A stretch of DNA of 64,000 bases from Nigerium sp. GTDB taxonomy: Bacteria > Actinomycetota > Actinomycetes > Propionibacteriales > Propionibacteriaceae. The first letter of the stretch is position 1; each line of letters starts with the position of its first letter. The position numbers and the translations under genes were made by a program. Positions 51,825 to 60,973 of this stretch are shown piece after piece. The notes beneath the pieces were generated by a model. That model saw only the letters and a list, made by a program, of their open reading frames with translations, made no database searches and was not told where the DNA came from. The DNA is taken from the NCBI GenBank assembly GCA_016711325.1, contig JADJTH010000005.1:7883-71882 (forward strand), written 5' to 3'.

Positions 51825-52382
51825 GTGCCGAAGCTCATGATTGTGCTGGGAAGCGTTCGGGAAGGCAGGATCGGACTGCCCATCGCGGAATGGGTGAAGC
51901 GGACGGCCGAGGCAGACGGGCGGTTCGAGGTCGATTTCGCCGATCTCGCCGCGATCGCGCTCCCGTTCATGGACGAGCCGAACCACCCGAGGTTGCGCAG
52001 GTACACCAAGCGCCACACGATCGAGTGGAGCGAGCGGGTGGACGCGGCAGACGCGTTCCTGTTCGCGTTCCCCGAGTACAACTACAGCTACGGTCCCGTG
52101 ATCAAGAACGCCCTCGACTACCTTCACGCCGAGTGGAATCGCAAGCCGGTTGGCTTCGTGAACTGGGGCGGCAACTCGGGGGGCACGCGCGCGCAGACCG
52201 CGCTTCGGCCGGTGGTGGGGGCGCTCGGTTTGGTCATGACCACGGGCAACGTCGAGATCAACGTCCCGCAGCGGCAGCTCAGCGACGGCGAGTTCGTCCC
52301 GAACGAGCAGCAGGCGAGCGTGCTCAAGCGCCAGCTCGACGAGTTGCTGCGCCTGGGCGAGGCCTTGAGGCCGCTGCGCTGA
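51825..52382 (+). CDS. NADPH-dependent FMN reductase
   Basis: 185 aa flavodoxin-fold reductase: IVLGSVREGRIGLPIAEWV binds the FMN phosphate, and FPEYNYSYGPVIKNALDYLH with GNSGGTRAQTALRPVV complete the site. It reduces free flavin or quinones with NADPH. GTG start with GGAGGGG upstream. Stands just before the siderophore-interacting protein, which may use related electron flow. Confidence 0.88.
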   Translation: MPKLMIVLGSVREGRIGLPIAEWVKRTAEADGRFEVDFADLAAIALPFMDEPNHPRLRRYTKRHTIEWSERVDAADAFLFAFPEYNYSYGPVIKNALDYLHAEWNRKPVGFVNWGGNSGGTRAQTALRPVVGALGLVMTTGNVEINVPQRQLSDGEFVPNEQQASVLKRQLDELLRLGEALRPLR

Positions 52383-52553
52383 CCTGGAGGGCGCCCTCCG
52401 CCCTCCGTCCTCGTCGGGACAGGGAGCGCCCGCACCCCGCTCCGCACGGGCCGTCACCGAGGAGGGCGGACGTCCCTGACGCGATCCCGCTGCCTCGTGC
52501 GTGCGGGCGAGAGCGCGTCGCCGAGCGCGCCTCATCCTGGCCCGCTCGCGAGG

Positions 52554-52571
52554 TAAGGTAAGGCTTACTAA
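52554..52571. promoter_or_regulatory. DtxR/IdeR iron box upstream of the siderophore-interacting protein
   Basis: TAAGGTAAGGCTTACTAA resembles the DtxR/IdeR dyad but is one base shorter in the right arm. It ends 15 nt before the GTG at 52587. Confidence 0.6.
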
Positions 52572-52586
52572 GCGAAGGGGTCTGTC

Positions 52587-53378
52587 GTGGCATTCAAGGA
52601 CGCCCGCAAGGGACGGGGGCTCTACCTCGCCGAGGTGACGGCACGCGTGCAGGTGTCGCCGCACGTCGTGCGGGTGACGGTGGCCGGGGACGACCTCACC
52701 CGGCTGCCCCGGCACGGTTTCGACCAGTGGTTCCGGCTGTTCCTGCCGCGCGGCGACGGCGGCGCTGACTTCTCCCGCGTGCCCGAGCAACTCGGCATGG
52801 GCAGCTACCTGAAGTTCCTGACGTCGCCGTCCGGCACGCGTCCGGTCTTCCGCAGCTACACGGTGCGTGAGTTCCGTCCCGAGTCCGGTGAGCTCGATAT
52901 CGACTTCATCGTGCACGGCGACCGCGGCATCGCCGGCCCGTGGGCGTCCGGCGCCGAACCGGGCGACCGGGTCGCGATCCTCGACCAGGGCCGCGGGTTC
53001 GACCCGGTGCCGGACGCCGGCTTCTACCTGCTGGCCGGCGACGAGTCGGCGATGCCCGCGATCGCCGGCATCCTGCGCGACCTGCCCCGGGACGCCCGCG
53101 GGCTGGCGCTGATCGAGGTGCCTGAGCCGGACGACGCCCAGCCCGTCGATGGCCCCGTGGGGGTGGAGGTGCGCTGGCTGCCGCGAGGGGACACGCATGC
53201 GACGCCGGGGGCGAAGGCGCTCGAGGAGCTGCGCGCGTTCGTCCCGGAGGATCCGGTCACGCTGTCGGCCTACGTGGTGGGCGAGCAGACCCTCGCCGCC
53301 GAGGGACGGCGTCACCTCGTGGTTGTCGGCGTCCCGAAGGCACGGATCGCGTTCGTGGGCTACTGGCGGGCCGCCTGA
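52587..53378 (+). CDS. Siderophore-interacting protein (FAD ferric reductase)
   Basis: 263 aa. The FAD-binding barrel has RSYTVREFRPE (the RxYTxR motif) and IDFIVHGDRGIAGPWASGAE. The NAD(P)H-like half shows YLLAGDESAMPAIAGILRDL. It reduces ferric iron from imported siderophores. Iron box upstream. No siderophore transporter is visible in the window, so its partner lies elsewhere. Confidence 0.9.
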   Translation: MAFKDARKGRGLYLAEVTARVQVSPHVVRVTVAGDDLTRLPRHGFDQWFRLFLPRGDGGADFSRVPEQLGMGSYLKFLTSPSGTRPVFRSYTVREFRPESGELDIDFIVHGDRGIAGPWASGAEPGDRVAILDQGRGFDPVPDAGFYLLAGDESAMPAIAGILRDLPRDARGLALIEVPEPDDAQPVDGPVGVEVRWLPRGDTHATPGAKALEELRAFVPEDPVTLSAYVVGEQTLAAEGRRHLVVVGVPKARIAFVGYWRAA

Positions 53379-53424
53379 TCCGTGGTGGCCGGATCTGTTG
53401 CCACGTCGGTCCGGAACCGGACGG

Positions 53425-54486
53425 TCACGGCGCGACCGGAGCCCGGGGCGAGCCGGGAGCCTGCTCGACGCGGAGGTCCATGCCGGCCAGCGCATGGCTG
53501 AGGCCACGGTGGTGTCGGCTGCGCCAAGCGGCGACGAGAGTAAGGAGGACGAACGGCGCGACCGCCCGGCCGAGCGACTCGACGCCGCTCAGCACGATGT
53601 AGCCGCCGATGCCGGACGTCAGCTTGACCGCGCGCGCCCACACGACGCGGTCGTGGGTGGGCACGGGCTCGAGTTGGACGGCGGCCTCGCCGAACGTCCG
53701 ACCGCGACGCATCACCCACCAGGACTCCAACGCGAGCGCGGGCACGGTCGCGAGCAGTGTTTCGACGATGAGCGGCAGCTCGGCGAACGGGATCCCAAGG
53801 ACGTATAGTGCGACGGCCCGCCACCCGACCGTCAGGCCGCCCCCGACCACGGTGGCCAGCGCGGCGTCCGTCAGCATGCCGATGAGACGGCGTCCGAGCG
53901 TGACCTCGGTGACCGCCGTCAGCGGCCGGGCGGGCCCGAGCAGGCGCACGATCGGGATCGTCAGCACCGATCCGATGACGGCACCCGAGGTGTTCAGGAT
54001 CAGGTCGTCGACGTCGAACACACGATAGGCGCAGGGGAAGTAGCCCCAGATCCCCGTGCGCTGAGTCAGTTCGATCGCGAGCGAGATCGCGAACCCGATG
54101 AATCCGGCGACAACGACTCCACGACGGAGCAGAGTCCGCACGAAGTAGCCGAGCGGGATGAACAGCACCACATTGAAGAGCGCCTGGAACGCCGGAAGGC
54201 TCCGCCAGAAATTGCGGCCCGCGGCAAGGATGTCGTGCACGAACGCGAAGGGGCGAAGGTTCGTACCCGCGCAGCCGAAATCGTCGGATTCGGGCAGTGG
54301 AACCAGCGTGTACGTCCACAGAGCGACGCCGTACACGGCGACGGCCAACAGCGTGACGACGTCGACGAACCGGAGGCGTCCGGCTTTGCGGTAGCGCAGG
54401 ACGGCGAACGGCACGAAACCGGCGATCGCGAGCAGGCTGCCGAGAAGGAGCGCGATCCAGGTGCTCGGGCCGAACTGACTGAACAT
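53425..54486 (-). CDS. VanZ-RDD fusion membrane protein
   Basis: 353 aa. Residues 20-185 form a VanZ-like domain (TYTLVPLPES...NLRPF; ALFNVVLFIPLGYFVRTLLR; VDDLILNTSGAVIGS). Residues 205-340 form an RDD domain (GRRLIGMLTDAALATVVGG ... ESWWVMRRGRTFGEAAVQLEPV). VanZ proteins can add low-level teicoplanin tolerance; the role of this fusion is unknown. The ATG at 54486 has AAAGGA upstream. Confidence 0.85.
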   Translation of the reverse strand: MFSQFGPSTWIALLLGSLLAIAGFVPFAVLRYRKAGRLRFVDVVTLLAVAVYGVALWTYTLVPLPESDDFGCAGTNLRPFAFVHDILAAGRNFWRSLPAFQALFNVVLFIPLGYFVRTLLRRGVVVAGFIGFAISLAIELTQRTGIWGYFPCAYRVFDVDDLILNTSGAVIGSVLTIPIVRLLGPARPLTAVTEVTLGRRLIGMLTDAALATVVGGGLTVGWRAVALYVLGIPFAELPLIVETLLATVPALALESWWVMRRGRTFGEAAVQLEPVPTHDRVVWARAVKLTSGIGGYIVLSGVESLGRAVAPFVLLTLVAAWRSRHHRGLSHALAGMDLRVEQAPGSPRAPVAP

Positions 54487-54720
54487 CGAAGGTGTCCTTT
54501 CGGGGGCGTCCGCTCGTGAGGTAGTGGCGCTCAACGGTAGGGCCGGCCGGGTGGGATCGGGTGGGTATGCGGGTGTCTGGACGCCTCGTGTCGCCTCGGA
54601 CGCCCTTGCCCTCAGCGTTCAGGCCATCGACGACCACGACGGCGGGGGCGCCCGCGCGGGTTGGTGACGTTCACAGGTGCGCTGCCGCGCAACCACGAGG
54701 TCATCGCCGCGTGACCGTGA

Positions 54721-55407
54721 TCACGGCGCCAGCGTTCCGATGAGGGTGGCCGTCCCCATGGCGGCAACGCCGATGAGGAGCGACCGCGCGACGGAGCGCA
54801 GGACGCGAGTGCGGGTGAGTCGGGACAAGACCACCGACGTGAGGGTGAGCGAGATCACGACGCCCAGCAGTTCGGAACCACCGAGGAAGGCGCGCGGGGC
54901 AAGGATGGCGATGAGCACGGGCACGAGCGCGCCGAGGAGGAAGAAGGCGCCGGAGCCGAGAGCCTCGGTGAATGGCCTGCCCACCGTCATGATGTCGTGG
55001 ATGCCATACTCCGTCTCCAACTGCGCTGTCAGGGCGTCCGCGGCGCTGAGTTCCTCCGCGACCTTCCGGGCGGTCCCGGGCGTGAGCCCCTTGTGCTGGA
55101 AGTGCTGGGCGAGCTCGGCCATCTCCTCTTCAGGGCTGAGTTCGAGCAACCGCTGCTCCTCGCGGATCAGGTCCTGCTGGACCTCGCGCTCGGCGGCCTC
55201 TTCGCTGTACTTCACGCCCGCGACGGAGACGGCGCCGGCGATGGCCGCGAGTGCGACGATGGTGCCGATCGACTGCGTCGTGGTGAGGCTCAGACCCTCG
55301 GACAGGCCCGCGATGGCGAGGACGCCGTCGTTGGTGTCGGCGACCCGCGAGCGCACGTAGTCGGGCGTCAGGCGGCTACGCCACGACCCGGGCTCGCGTG
55401 CGGTCAT
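54721..55407 (-). CDS. VIT-family iron/manganese transporter
   Basis: 228 aa. Helix 1-2 region VADTNDGVLAIAGLSEGLS, a charged cytoplasmic domain EAAEREVQQDLIREEQRLLE through LAQHFQHKGLTPGTARKVAE, then ALGSGAFFLLGALVPVLIAI. This is the layout of vacuolar iron transporter (VIT1/CCC1) proteins that export or store Fe2+ and Mn2+. Leaderless start: TACCTT 6 nt before the ATG. Confidence 0.9.
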   Translation of the reverse strand: MTAREPGSWRSRLTPDYVRSRVADTNDGVLAIAGLSEGLSLTTTQSIGTIVALAAIAGAVSVAGVKYSEEAAEREVQQDLIREEQRLLELSPEEEMAELAQHFQHKGLTPGTARKVAEELSAADALTAQLETEYGIHDIMTVGRPFTEALGSGAFFLLGALVPVLIAILAPRAFLGGSELLGVVISLTLTSVVLSRLTRTRVLRSVARSLLIGVAAMGTATLIGTLAP

Positions 55408-55413
55408 GGGCCG

Positions 55414-55419
55414 AAGGTA
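55414..55419 (-). promoter_or_regulatory. -10 element for leaderless VIT-family gene
   Basis: TACCTT on the minus strand, 6 nt (CGGCCC), ATG at 55407. Confidence 0.5.
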
Positions 55420-55535
55420 GCGTCTTTCGCAGGTCGTTTGCTCGGTCGTGACTCCAGTGGCCGTAGGGGCCTCACGAGTTCGGCATGACGGTGGAGTGGG
55501 CGTCGGTGGCCTCGACCCGCGAGCAGGCGATAGTA

Positions 55536-55552
55536 TGTGCATATGTTGCACA
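55536..55552. promoter_or_regulatory. Probable IclR operator upstream of its own gene
   Basis: TGTGCA-TATGT-TGCACA, a perfect 6+6 inverted repeat, 38 nt before the IclR GTG. The preceding TAGTAT could be the -10 element. The same half-sites recur before the MFS operon at 59097. Confidence 0.6.
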
Positions 55553-55589
55553 CCTGCGGCCAGGTGGTGTGCGCGACCGAGGAGTTGAC

Positions 55590-56351
55590 GTGACGCAGAC
55601 CGTGCAGCGAGCCATCGACATCTTGGAGTTCTGCAGTGCCAGACCCCGCAAGCTCACCGAGATCGCCGAGACGTGCGGGGTGCATCGCACCACGGCCCTG
55701 CGGATTGTCCAGACCTTGATGGCTGGAGGTTTCGTCCGCCGTGACGACCGTGGCCTGTACGGTGTCGGATTCCGGTTGGCGGCATTGGCCGACTCGGCCT
55801 TGCGCCAGTTCGATCTGCGAACGGTGGTGCATCCGTGGATCGTCGAGTTGAGTGAGCGGCTCGGTCAGACGGTTCAGTTCGCGGTGCCGGACGGAGACCG
55901 GGTCGTCTATGTCGACAAGATCGAGCCGCCGAACTCGATCCACCTCGATACCCGCATCGGGGGCCACGTGGTGGTGCAGACGGCGGGTGTCAGCAAGGCG
56001 ATCCTGGCCTTCTTGGATCCGGACCGGCGGGAGTCGATCCTGCGCCACGTCGACTTCGTCCGGTTCACCGACTCCACCATCACCTCGAAGGACGCCTTCC
56101 TCGCGCGCCTGGAGGAGGTGCGCCAGAACGGTTGGGCCTATGACGACGGCGAGTACGAGGCCATCTCCAATTGCGTGGCCGCGCCGGTGTGGGATTACGC
56201 AGGCACACCCGCCGGCGCAATCTCCATCACCGCTTTGAAGGCTCAACTGGATCTCTCCAGCCTCAAGTCTCTACTGCCCGATCTGTTGGAGACCACCCGC
56301 GCCGTGTCAACCGAGTTGGGTTGGCGGCCGGAGTTGACCCTGCCGACCTAG
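55590..56351 (+). CDS. IclR-family transcriptional regulator
   Basis: 253 aa. Winged helix KLTEIAETCGVHRTTALRIV at residues 20-60, then the effector domain (GRVVYVDKIEPPNSIHLDTR-type segment, GHVVVQTAGVSKAILAFLD, ISNCVAAPVWDYAGTPAGAI). The cysteine and following residues line the ligand pocket. GTG start with GAGGAG upstream. It is convergent with the SDR/mutarotase operon, whose promoter carries the same operator-like repeat, so it very likely controls it. Confidence 0.92.
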   Translation: MTQTVQRAIDILEFCSARPRKLTEIAETCGVHRTTALRIVQTLMAGGFVRRDDRGLYGVGFRLAALADSALRQFDLRTVVHPWIVELSERLGQTVQFAVPDGDRVVYVDKIEPPNSIHLDTRIGGHVVVQTAGVSKAILAFLDPDRRESILRHVDFVRFTDSTITSKDAFLARLEEVRQNGWAYDDGEYEAISNCVAAPVWDYAGTPAGAISITALKAQLDLSSLKSLLPDLLETTRAVSTELGWRPELTLPT

Positions 56352-56427
56352 GCGGGCGCCGGGCTTGTCGAAACCCTTGCCTGACGGGTCTCGACAAGCA
56401 CGTTGCGCGACAGCCGGTTCCCTGGGA

Positions 56428-56853
56428 TCAGACGTCGGGATCGAGAAGGGCGCCGAGGCGCAACAGGACGTTGCCGAAGCGCCGCGTATCCCCCGTGACA
56501 ATGGCCAGAGCCAGATCTCGGGATCGAGCCAGTGCGTAGAACTCCTCTCGCTGGACGTGCTCGACCGGCTGCCGGAGAAGGCCGGCGATGTGGTCCTGGA
56601 GCGGGCTGGGCAGTGCGTCGGCGCTGGGCTGCATCAGCGTTGCATGCTCGACGACCACGGTTGCCTGCACGGCCTGCAGAACCTCGGGGATGGTGGGTTT
56701 TCCTGCCGTGAGGTTGAGGAAGACGGTGCGGGCATTCGGGCCGACGCAGGTCGCCGCGGCGTAGTGGATGTCGGTGATCAGAACCGTCGACTTGTGGCCC
56801 GCCCTGGCGAGGGCGGCGATGACGTCGGGATGGGTGATGGTCCCGCGGATCAT
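56428..56853 (-). CDS. RbsD/FucU-family sugar mutarotase
   Basis: 141 aa. LARAGHKSTVLITDIHYAAA supplies the conserved His and Asp, and EEFYALARSRDLALAIVTGD the second motif of the RbsD/FucU decamer family. It would interconvert pyranose and furanose or anomeric forms of a sugar such as fucose. ATGA overlap with the SDR gene. Last in the operon. Confidence 0.85.
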   Translation of the reverse strand: MIRGTITHPDVIAALARAGHKSTVLITDIHYAAATCVGPNARTVFLNLTAGKPTIPEVLQAVQATVVVEHATLMQPSADALPSPLQDHIAGLLRQPVEHVQREEFYALARSRDLALAIVTGDTRRFGNVLLRLGALLDPDV

Positions 56854-57608
56854 CGGAGGTACTGTCCGCCGTTGATGTCGATGACGGTGCCGGTGACGAA
56901 GGCGGAGCCGTCCGAGGCCAACCACTCGACCACGCTGGCGACGTCATCGGGCCGCCCGGCGCGTCCGACCGGGATCGTTTCGATCGTTGCTGCCTTGGAT
57001 GCCGCCGTGGTGAACGTGTCGTGGAAGGGGGTCGCTTCGATGAAGCCAGGTGCCAGCGCGTTGACCGTGATTCCCCGGTCGGCCACCTCGCGCGAGAGTG
57101 CGCGGGTGAAGCCGAAGATTCCTGCCTTCGACGTCGCGTAGGCCAGCGCGCCGGGGTGGCCGCCGGTGTGTCCGGCGAGGGAGGCGACGTTGATGATCCG
57201 GCCGTGATCGGTCGAGATGGACGGCAAGAGGTGCTGGGTCATCAAGAACGTGGTGTCGAGATTCACCGCCAGGACCTGGTGCCACAGGTCGAGGTCGAGT
57301 TGGCGCAGGGTGGCCCGCTGCACGAGCCCGCCCACGTTGTTGACCAGGATGTCGAGCGTCCCGAACGTTTCTCGCACCAAGGCGGCGACGTGCGCGACCT
57401 CGGTCGGTGAGGTGGCGTCCACGGCGACGGCGAGCGGGTCGCCTTGGGCGGAGAGTTGGTCCAGAAGCTCCTGGTCCGGCTCGTGGCTGCGGTAGGTGAT
57501 GGCGACTCTGGCTCCGGCCCGGGACAAGGCAAGGGCGATGGCGCGGCCGATCCCGGTGCCGCCGCCGGTGACAAGGGCCGTCCGGTTGGTCAAGGTGAGT
57601 GATGTCAT
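56850..57608 (-). CDS. Short-chain dehydrogenase/reductase
   Basis: 252 aa classical SDR. Cofactor loop VTGGGTGIGRAIALALSRAG, NNVGG, catalytic Ser in INVASLAG and YATSK, with PGFIEATPF. Probably NAD(P)-dependent oxidation of a sugar or sugar acid imported by the adjacent transporter. GGAG lies upstream of the ATG. Confidence 0.92.
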   Translation of the reverse strand: MTSLTLTNRTALVTGGGTGIGRAIALALSRAGARVAITYRSHEPDQELLDQLSAQGDPLAVAVDATSPTEVAHVAALVRETFGTLDILVNNVGGLVQRATLRQLDLDLWHQVLAVNLDTTFLMTQHLLPSISTDHGRIINVASLAGHTGGHPGALAYATSKAGIFGFTRALSREVADRGITVNALAPGFIEATPFHDTFTTAASKAATIETIPVGRAGRPDDVASVVEWLASDGSAFVTGTVIDINGGQYLR

Positions 57609-57672
57609 GGCTGAGGTCTCCAATGCTGAGTGGTCTGAGTGGTCTGGTGCTGTGCCGCGTCCGCGTCGGGGG

Positions 57673-59039
57673 TCACGGGAGCGTCGATGAAGATGGCTGG
57701 ACCAATGCGTTGCCTTCGGGCCGGCGGTTGGCATACGCGTAGCCGATGATCGCGGTCAGGGCCAGGCAGCTGGCGAGGAACGTCAAGGCGACCTTGTCGC
57801 TGCCGGTCGCCTGCTTGATGAGCCCGACGACGTAGGGAGAGACGAAGCCGCCGATGTTGCCGAGGGAGTTCATCAGGCCGAGGCCGGCGGCGGCCGTGGC
57901 GCCGGCGAAGACCGCGGAGGGGATGGAGAGGAAGGGGGCAATCGCGGAGAAGATGCCGATGGCACCGACGGTGAGGCGATCATGGCCAGCGCGGCGCTGA
58001 CCGGCAGCAGATAGGCGGCACCGAGGAGCCCAACGGCGGCAGTGCCCAGGCTGATGGCGGCATGCAGTGCGGGACGGCCGGTACGGTCCGCGCGGCGGCT
58101 CCACCAGTAGACGAACGGGATCGAGACGAGGTACGGGATCATCACCAACCACCCGAGCGTGCTGTTGCTGGTGACGCCGAGGTTCCGGACGATGGTCGGC
58201 AGCCAGAAAGCCAGCCCGTAGATGCCGCAGACCATGCCGAAGTTCAAGAACCCGTAGATCCAGGCGCGGCGGTCCGTGAGTCCGCCCAGGGAGGCATGAC
58301 CATGCTGCGCTTCCTTGCTGGCGAGTTCGGCGTCCATGACGGTCGTCAGCCAGGCGCGCTCGTCCGGCTGCAGCCAGGTTGCGTCTTGCGGGCGGTCGGT
58401 GAGCAGCCGCGGGGCCAAGATGCCGAGCACGACCGCGGGAAGGCCCTGGATGAGGAACATCCACTGCCAACCGGTCAGACCCCAGATGCCGTCCATGCCG
58501 AGCAGCAGACCCGACAACGGCGCGCCGATGGCGTTGGCCACGGGTTGAGCCATGACGAAGAGTCCGAGCACCGCCACTCGCTGGGCAGTCGGGATCCACA
58601 ACGTGAAGTAGAACAGCACGGCAGGAAAGAACCCGGCCTCCGCGGCGCCGAGCAGGAACCGAATCACGTAGAAGGACGTCTCGTTCCACACGAGCATCAT
58701 CGCCGTGGCCATGACGCCCCAGCTGATCAGGATGCGGGCGATCCAGCGCCGTGCGCCGAACCGGTGCATGCCGGCCTGACTCGGCACCTCCAGCAACACA
58801 TAGCCGATGAAGAAGATGCCGGCACCGAGCCCGTAGATGGCATCACTGAAACCGAGATCGGATTGCAGCTCCGCCTTCGCGAAGCCGATGTTGTTGCGGT
58901 CGATGTAGGCGATCAGATACAGCAACACGATCAGCGGCACGATTCGCCAACGCACCTTGCGCAGCGTTCGATCCGCCAGGGATCCGGGGACAACCGCACC
59001 CGGGACGGGAACCTGCCCCTTCGAACTGATATGGGCCAT
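57673..59039 (-). pseudogene. MFS transporter of the anion:cation symporter (ACS) type, one frameshift
   Basis: N-terminal 350 codons are ACS-like (LYLIAYIDRNNIGFAKAELQ; GYVLLEVPSQAGMHRFGARR). The C-terminal 100 codons (LGLMNSLGNIGGFVSPYVVG) continue in another frame. Adding one C to the GCC at about 57975-57977 restores MIALTVGAIG and a 455-aa protein. It is either a fresh loss of function or a homopolymer sequencing error. ATG at 59039 has AAGGAG upstream. Members import sugar acids or aromatic acids. Confidence 0.82.
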
Positions 59040-59096
59040 CGGGAACTCCTTCGCGCTCCATTGCGCTCGCACCTGCGAGGTGATGCGATCGTAGTA

Positions 59097-59116
59097 TGTG
59101 CTGCACAGGCTGTGCA
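59097..59116. promoter_or_regulatory. Operator-like repeats at the MFS operon promoter
   Basis: TGTGC-TGCACA immediately followed by GGC and TGTGCA (TGCACA-GGC-TGTGCA is a perfect dyad), 58-77 nt before the MFS ATG. Half-sites are identical to the repeat at 55536. Confidence 0.55.
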
Positions 59117-59278
59117 AGAGATGCACAGGGGCAATTTCGTGCGAGTTCGGTGCGACGCGGCGGTCGTCCCGAGGGGGAGTGCGGCCGGCTGTCTCCGCTG
59201 CCCGTGGCCCTGGAGCTCGTCGGCCGCTCCCGGGGGAGGGTCAGCGTGTACTTCGTGTGCTCGGGCCGGCACGGTTGG

Positions 59279-59371
59279 ATATTGCGCTCGGTCAGAGCCA
59301 CTGTTCCGCTGGTGGGTGAGCCAGTGTTCCGGTGACCGGTGGGCCACTTCGACGGGGTTGGGTGAGCCGTG
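59279..59371. repeat. Left terminal repeat region of the IS21 element
   Basis: Contains ATATTGCGCT, AGCCACTGTTCCG and GAGCCAGTGTTCCGGTGACC, then GGGTGAGCCGTGG. All reappear inverted at 63004-63095. IS21 elements carry several internal transposase-binding repeats at each end. Confidence 0.8.
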
Positions 59372-59415
59372 GCGACGTCAGGGGCGGGCCTTGATGGCCC
59401 GTCCCTGACGCTTGG

Positions 59416-60161
59416 TCACTCCAGGTGGGTGAAGTGCTTGCGCATGGAGTCGTCACAGTCGAGGACGGTGGCGTGCGCGTTGGTGGTGATCCGGTCGACG
59501 ATCGCGTCGGCGAGGATCTTCTCCTCCATCTGGTCGTGCCACTGCCCGGGTGGCAGTTGGGTGCAGTAGATCGTCGAGGCGGTCTTGTGGCGCCGGTCGA
59601 TGAGGGTATGGAGCTGCTGGACTTGTGGCCGGGTCGGTGGCGTGAGGAACCAGTCGTCGATGATCAACAACTCGACCTTTGACGAGGGTGTCGAGGCAGC
59701 GTTTCTTGTCGCCGGTGCGTTCGGCGATCGTGATCCGGTCGAACAGTTCCCCGGCCGACAGGTAGAGGACCTTGCGGTATTGCTGGCAGGCCTTGTTCGC
59801 CAGGGCGCAGGCGACGTAGGTCTTCCCGGCTCCGGTGGGTCCTTGCAGGATGACGTCTTGGCGTTTGAGCAGGTAGGAGCCGACAGCCAGCCGAGCGATC
59901 AGTTCGCTGTCGACGCTGCGGCCGGGCATGGCCTTGAGGTCGGCCAGATCGGCTCCGGGTTGCGCCAGGCCTGCTTGCCGGGCGGAGCCGGTGCAGCTTG
60001 CTGTCGCGCCGTCTCTCGTATTCCCAGTCGACGGCCTGTTTGACCAGCTCGGGGCCGGTCATGGTGGCCGCGGTGGGGGTGTCGGCGAGGTTCTCGAAGT
60101 ACTCGGCCATCCCGGACAGGCGCATCATCTTGAGCCGGGTGAGGGTTTCGATGTCGATCAT
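59416..60161 (-). pseudogene. istB: IS21 helper ATPase IstB with two frameshifts
   Basis: Intact blocks in three frames: LTRLKMMRLSGMAEYFENLA; then VILQGPTGAGKTYVACALAN (Walker A) with ELFDRITIAE; then DWFLTPPTRPQVQQLHTLID and DAIVDRITTNAHATVLDCDD. Removing one C near 59985 and one G near 59680 restores a normal protein of about 248 aa. IstB loads target DNA for IstA. ATG overlaps the istA stop. Confidence 0.85.
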
Positions 60162-60950
60162 GCTCGGCTCCCGTAGTAGTCGGCGCCGCGCACGAACCCG
60201 GCGTCGCCCAGCGATGGCGCGGGGGTGGTGCGGCGGGTGTCCAGCCGGCCCACAGCTTCTTGATCAGCGTGTACGACGGGGCGGGGGTGGCTGCCAACGC
60301 TCGACTGCAGGTGTCCTCGAGGCGGGCGATGCCGCCGGGCTCTTGGCCAGCGACATCACCCCCAGACACGACCGGTAGGACTGCTCGACGATCTTGCGGG
60401 ACGCGAGGATCGCCCGGATCGCGGCCACCGTGTGGGGGCCGATGGTCGAGGCCCACTGCTCGAACCGTTCCGGGGTCCAGTCCACGAGCTGGCTGCGATG
60501 CTGCTCGGGCATGTGCGCGGGCAGGGTGGAGTACCGGCCGAACACGCCGGTGAACCGTGGATGCGACGCGACGCGCTCCAAGCCGTCGAACACCTCCACG
60601 GTGGCCGAAGTGAGCCGGACATCCAAGGACTGCCCGATCAGCCGGGCGGGGACCGAGTAGAAGTTCCGATCGACCTGGACGTGGTAGTTCGGTCCCGCCT
60701 TGGCCTTGCGGAGGTCCGCCAGTTCGAACCGGACCGGTGGTAGCGGGATCAGCAGTGGTTTCTCGTCGCGTTCGAACACCATCAGGCGGGAGTCCTCCCG
60801 CTTCTGGAACGGTCGGGCGTTGATGGCGGCGACCTCGTCGAAGATGGCCTCGTTCAACTCGGCCAACCCGACGAACTGCCGGTTGCGGAGCACCGCGGCG
60901 ACCTGCCCGGCGACGAACCGGACACTGCCTTCGACGACCGCGGGTCCGCT
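60158..60950 (-). pseudogene. istA: IS21 transposase IstA, 3' part
   Basis: Reads VVEGSVRFVAGQVAAVLRNR (with the catalytic Glu) down to the C-terminus, with at least two frameshifts near its end (about 60330 and 60205). It is separated from its 5' part by the IS3 insertion. Ends ATGA with istB. Confidence 0.8.
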
Positions 60951-60973
60951 GAAGGTTTGGTTGACCTCCGGGT

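Noticed and set aside
59108..59278. Gene remnant between the MFS promoter and the IS21 edge
   Set aside because: One frame reads GRVSVYFVCSGRH, which hints at a coding piece, but it is too short and matches nothing I know.
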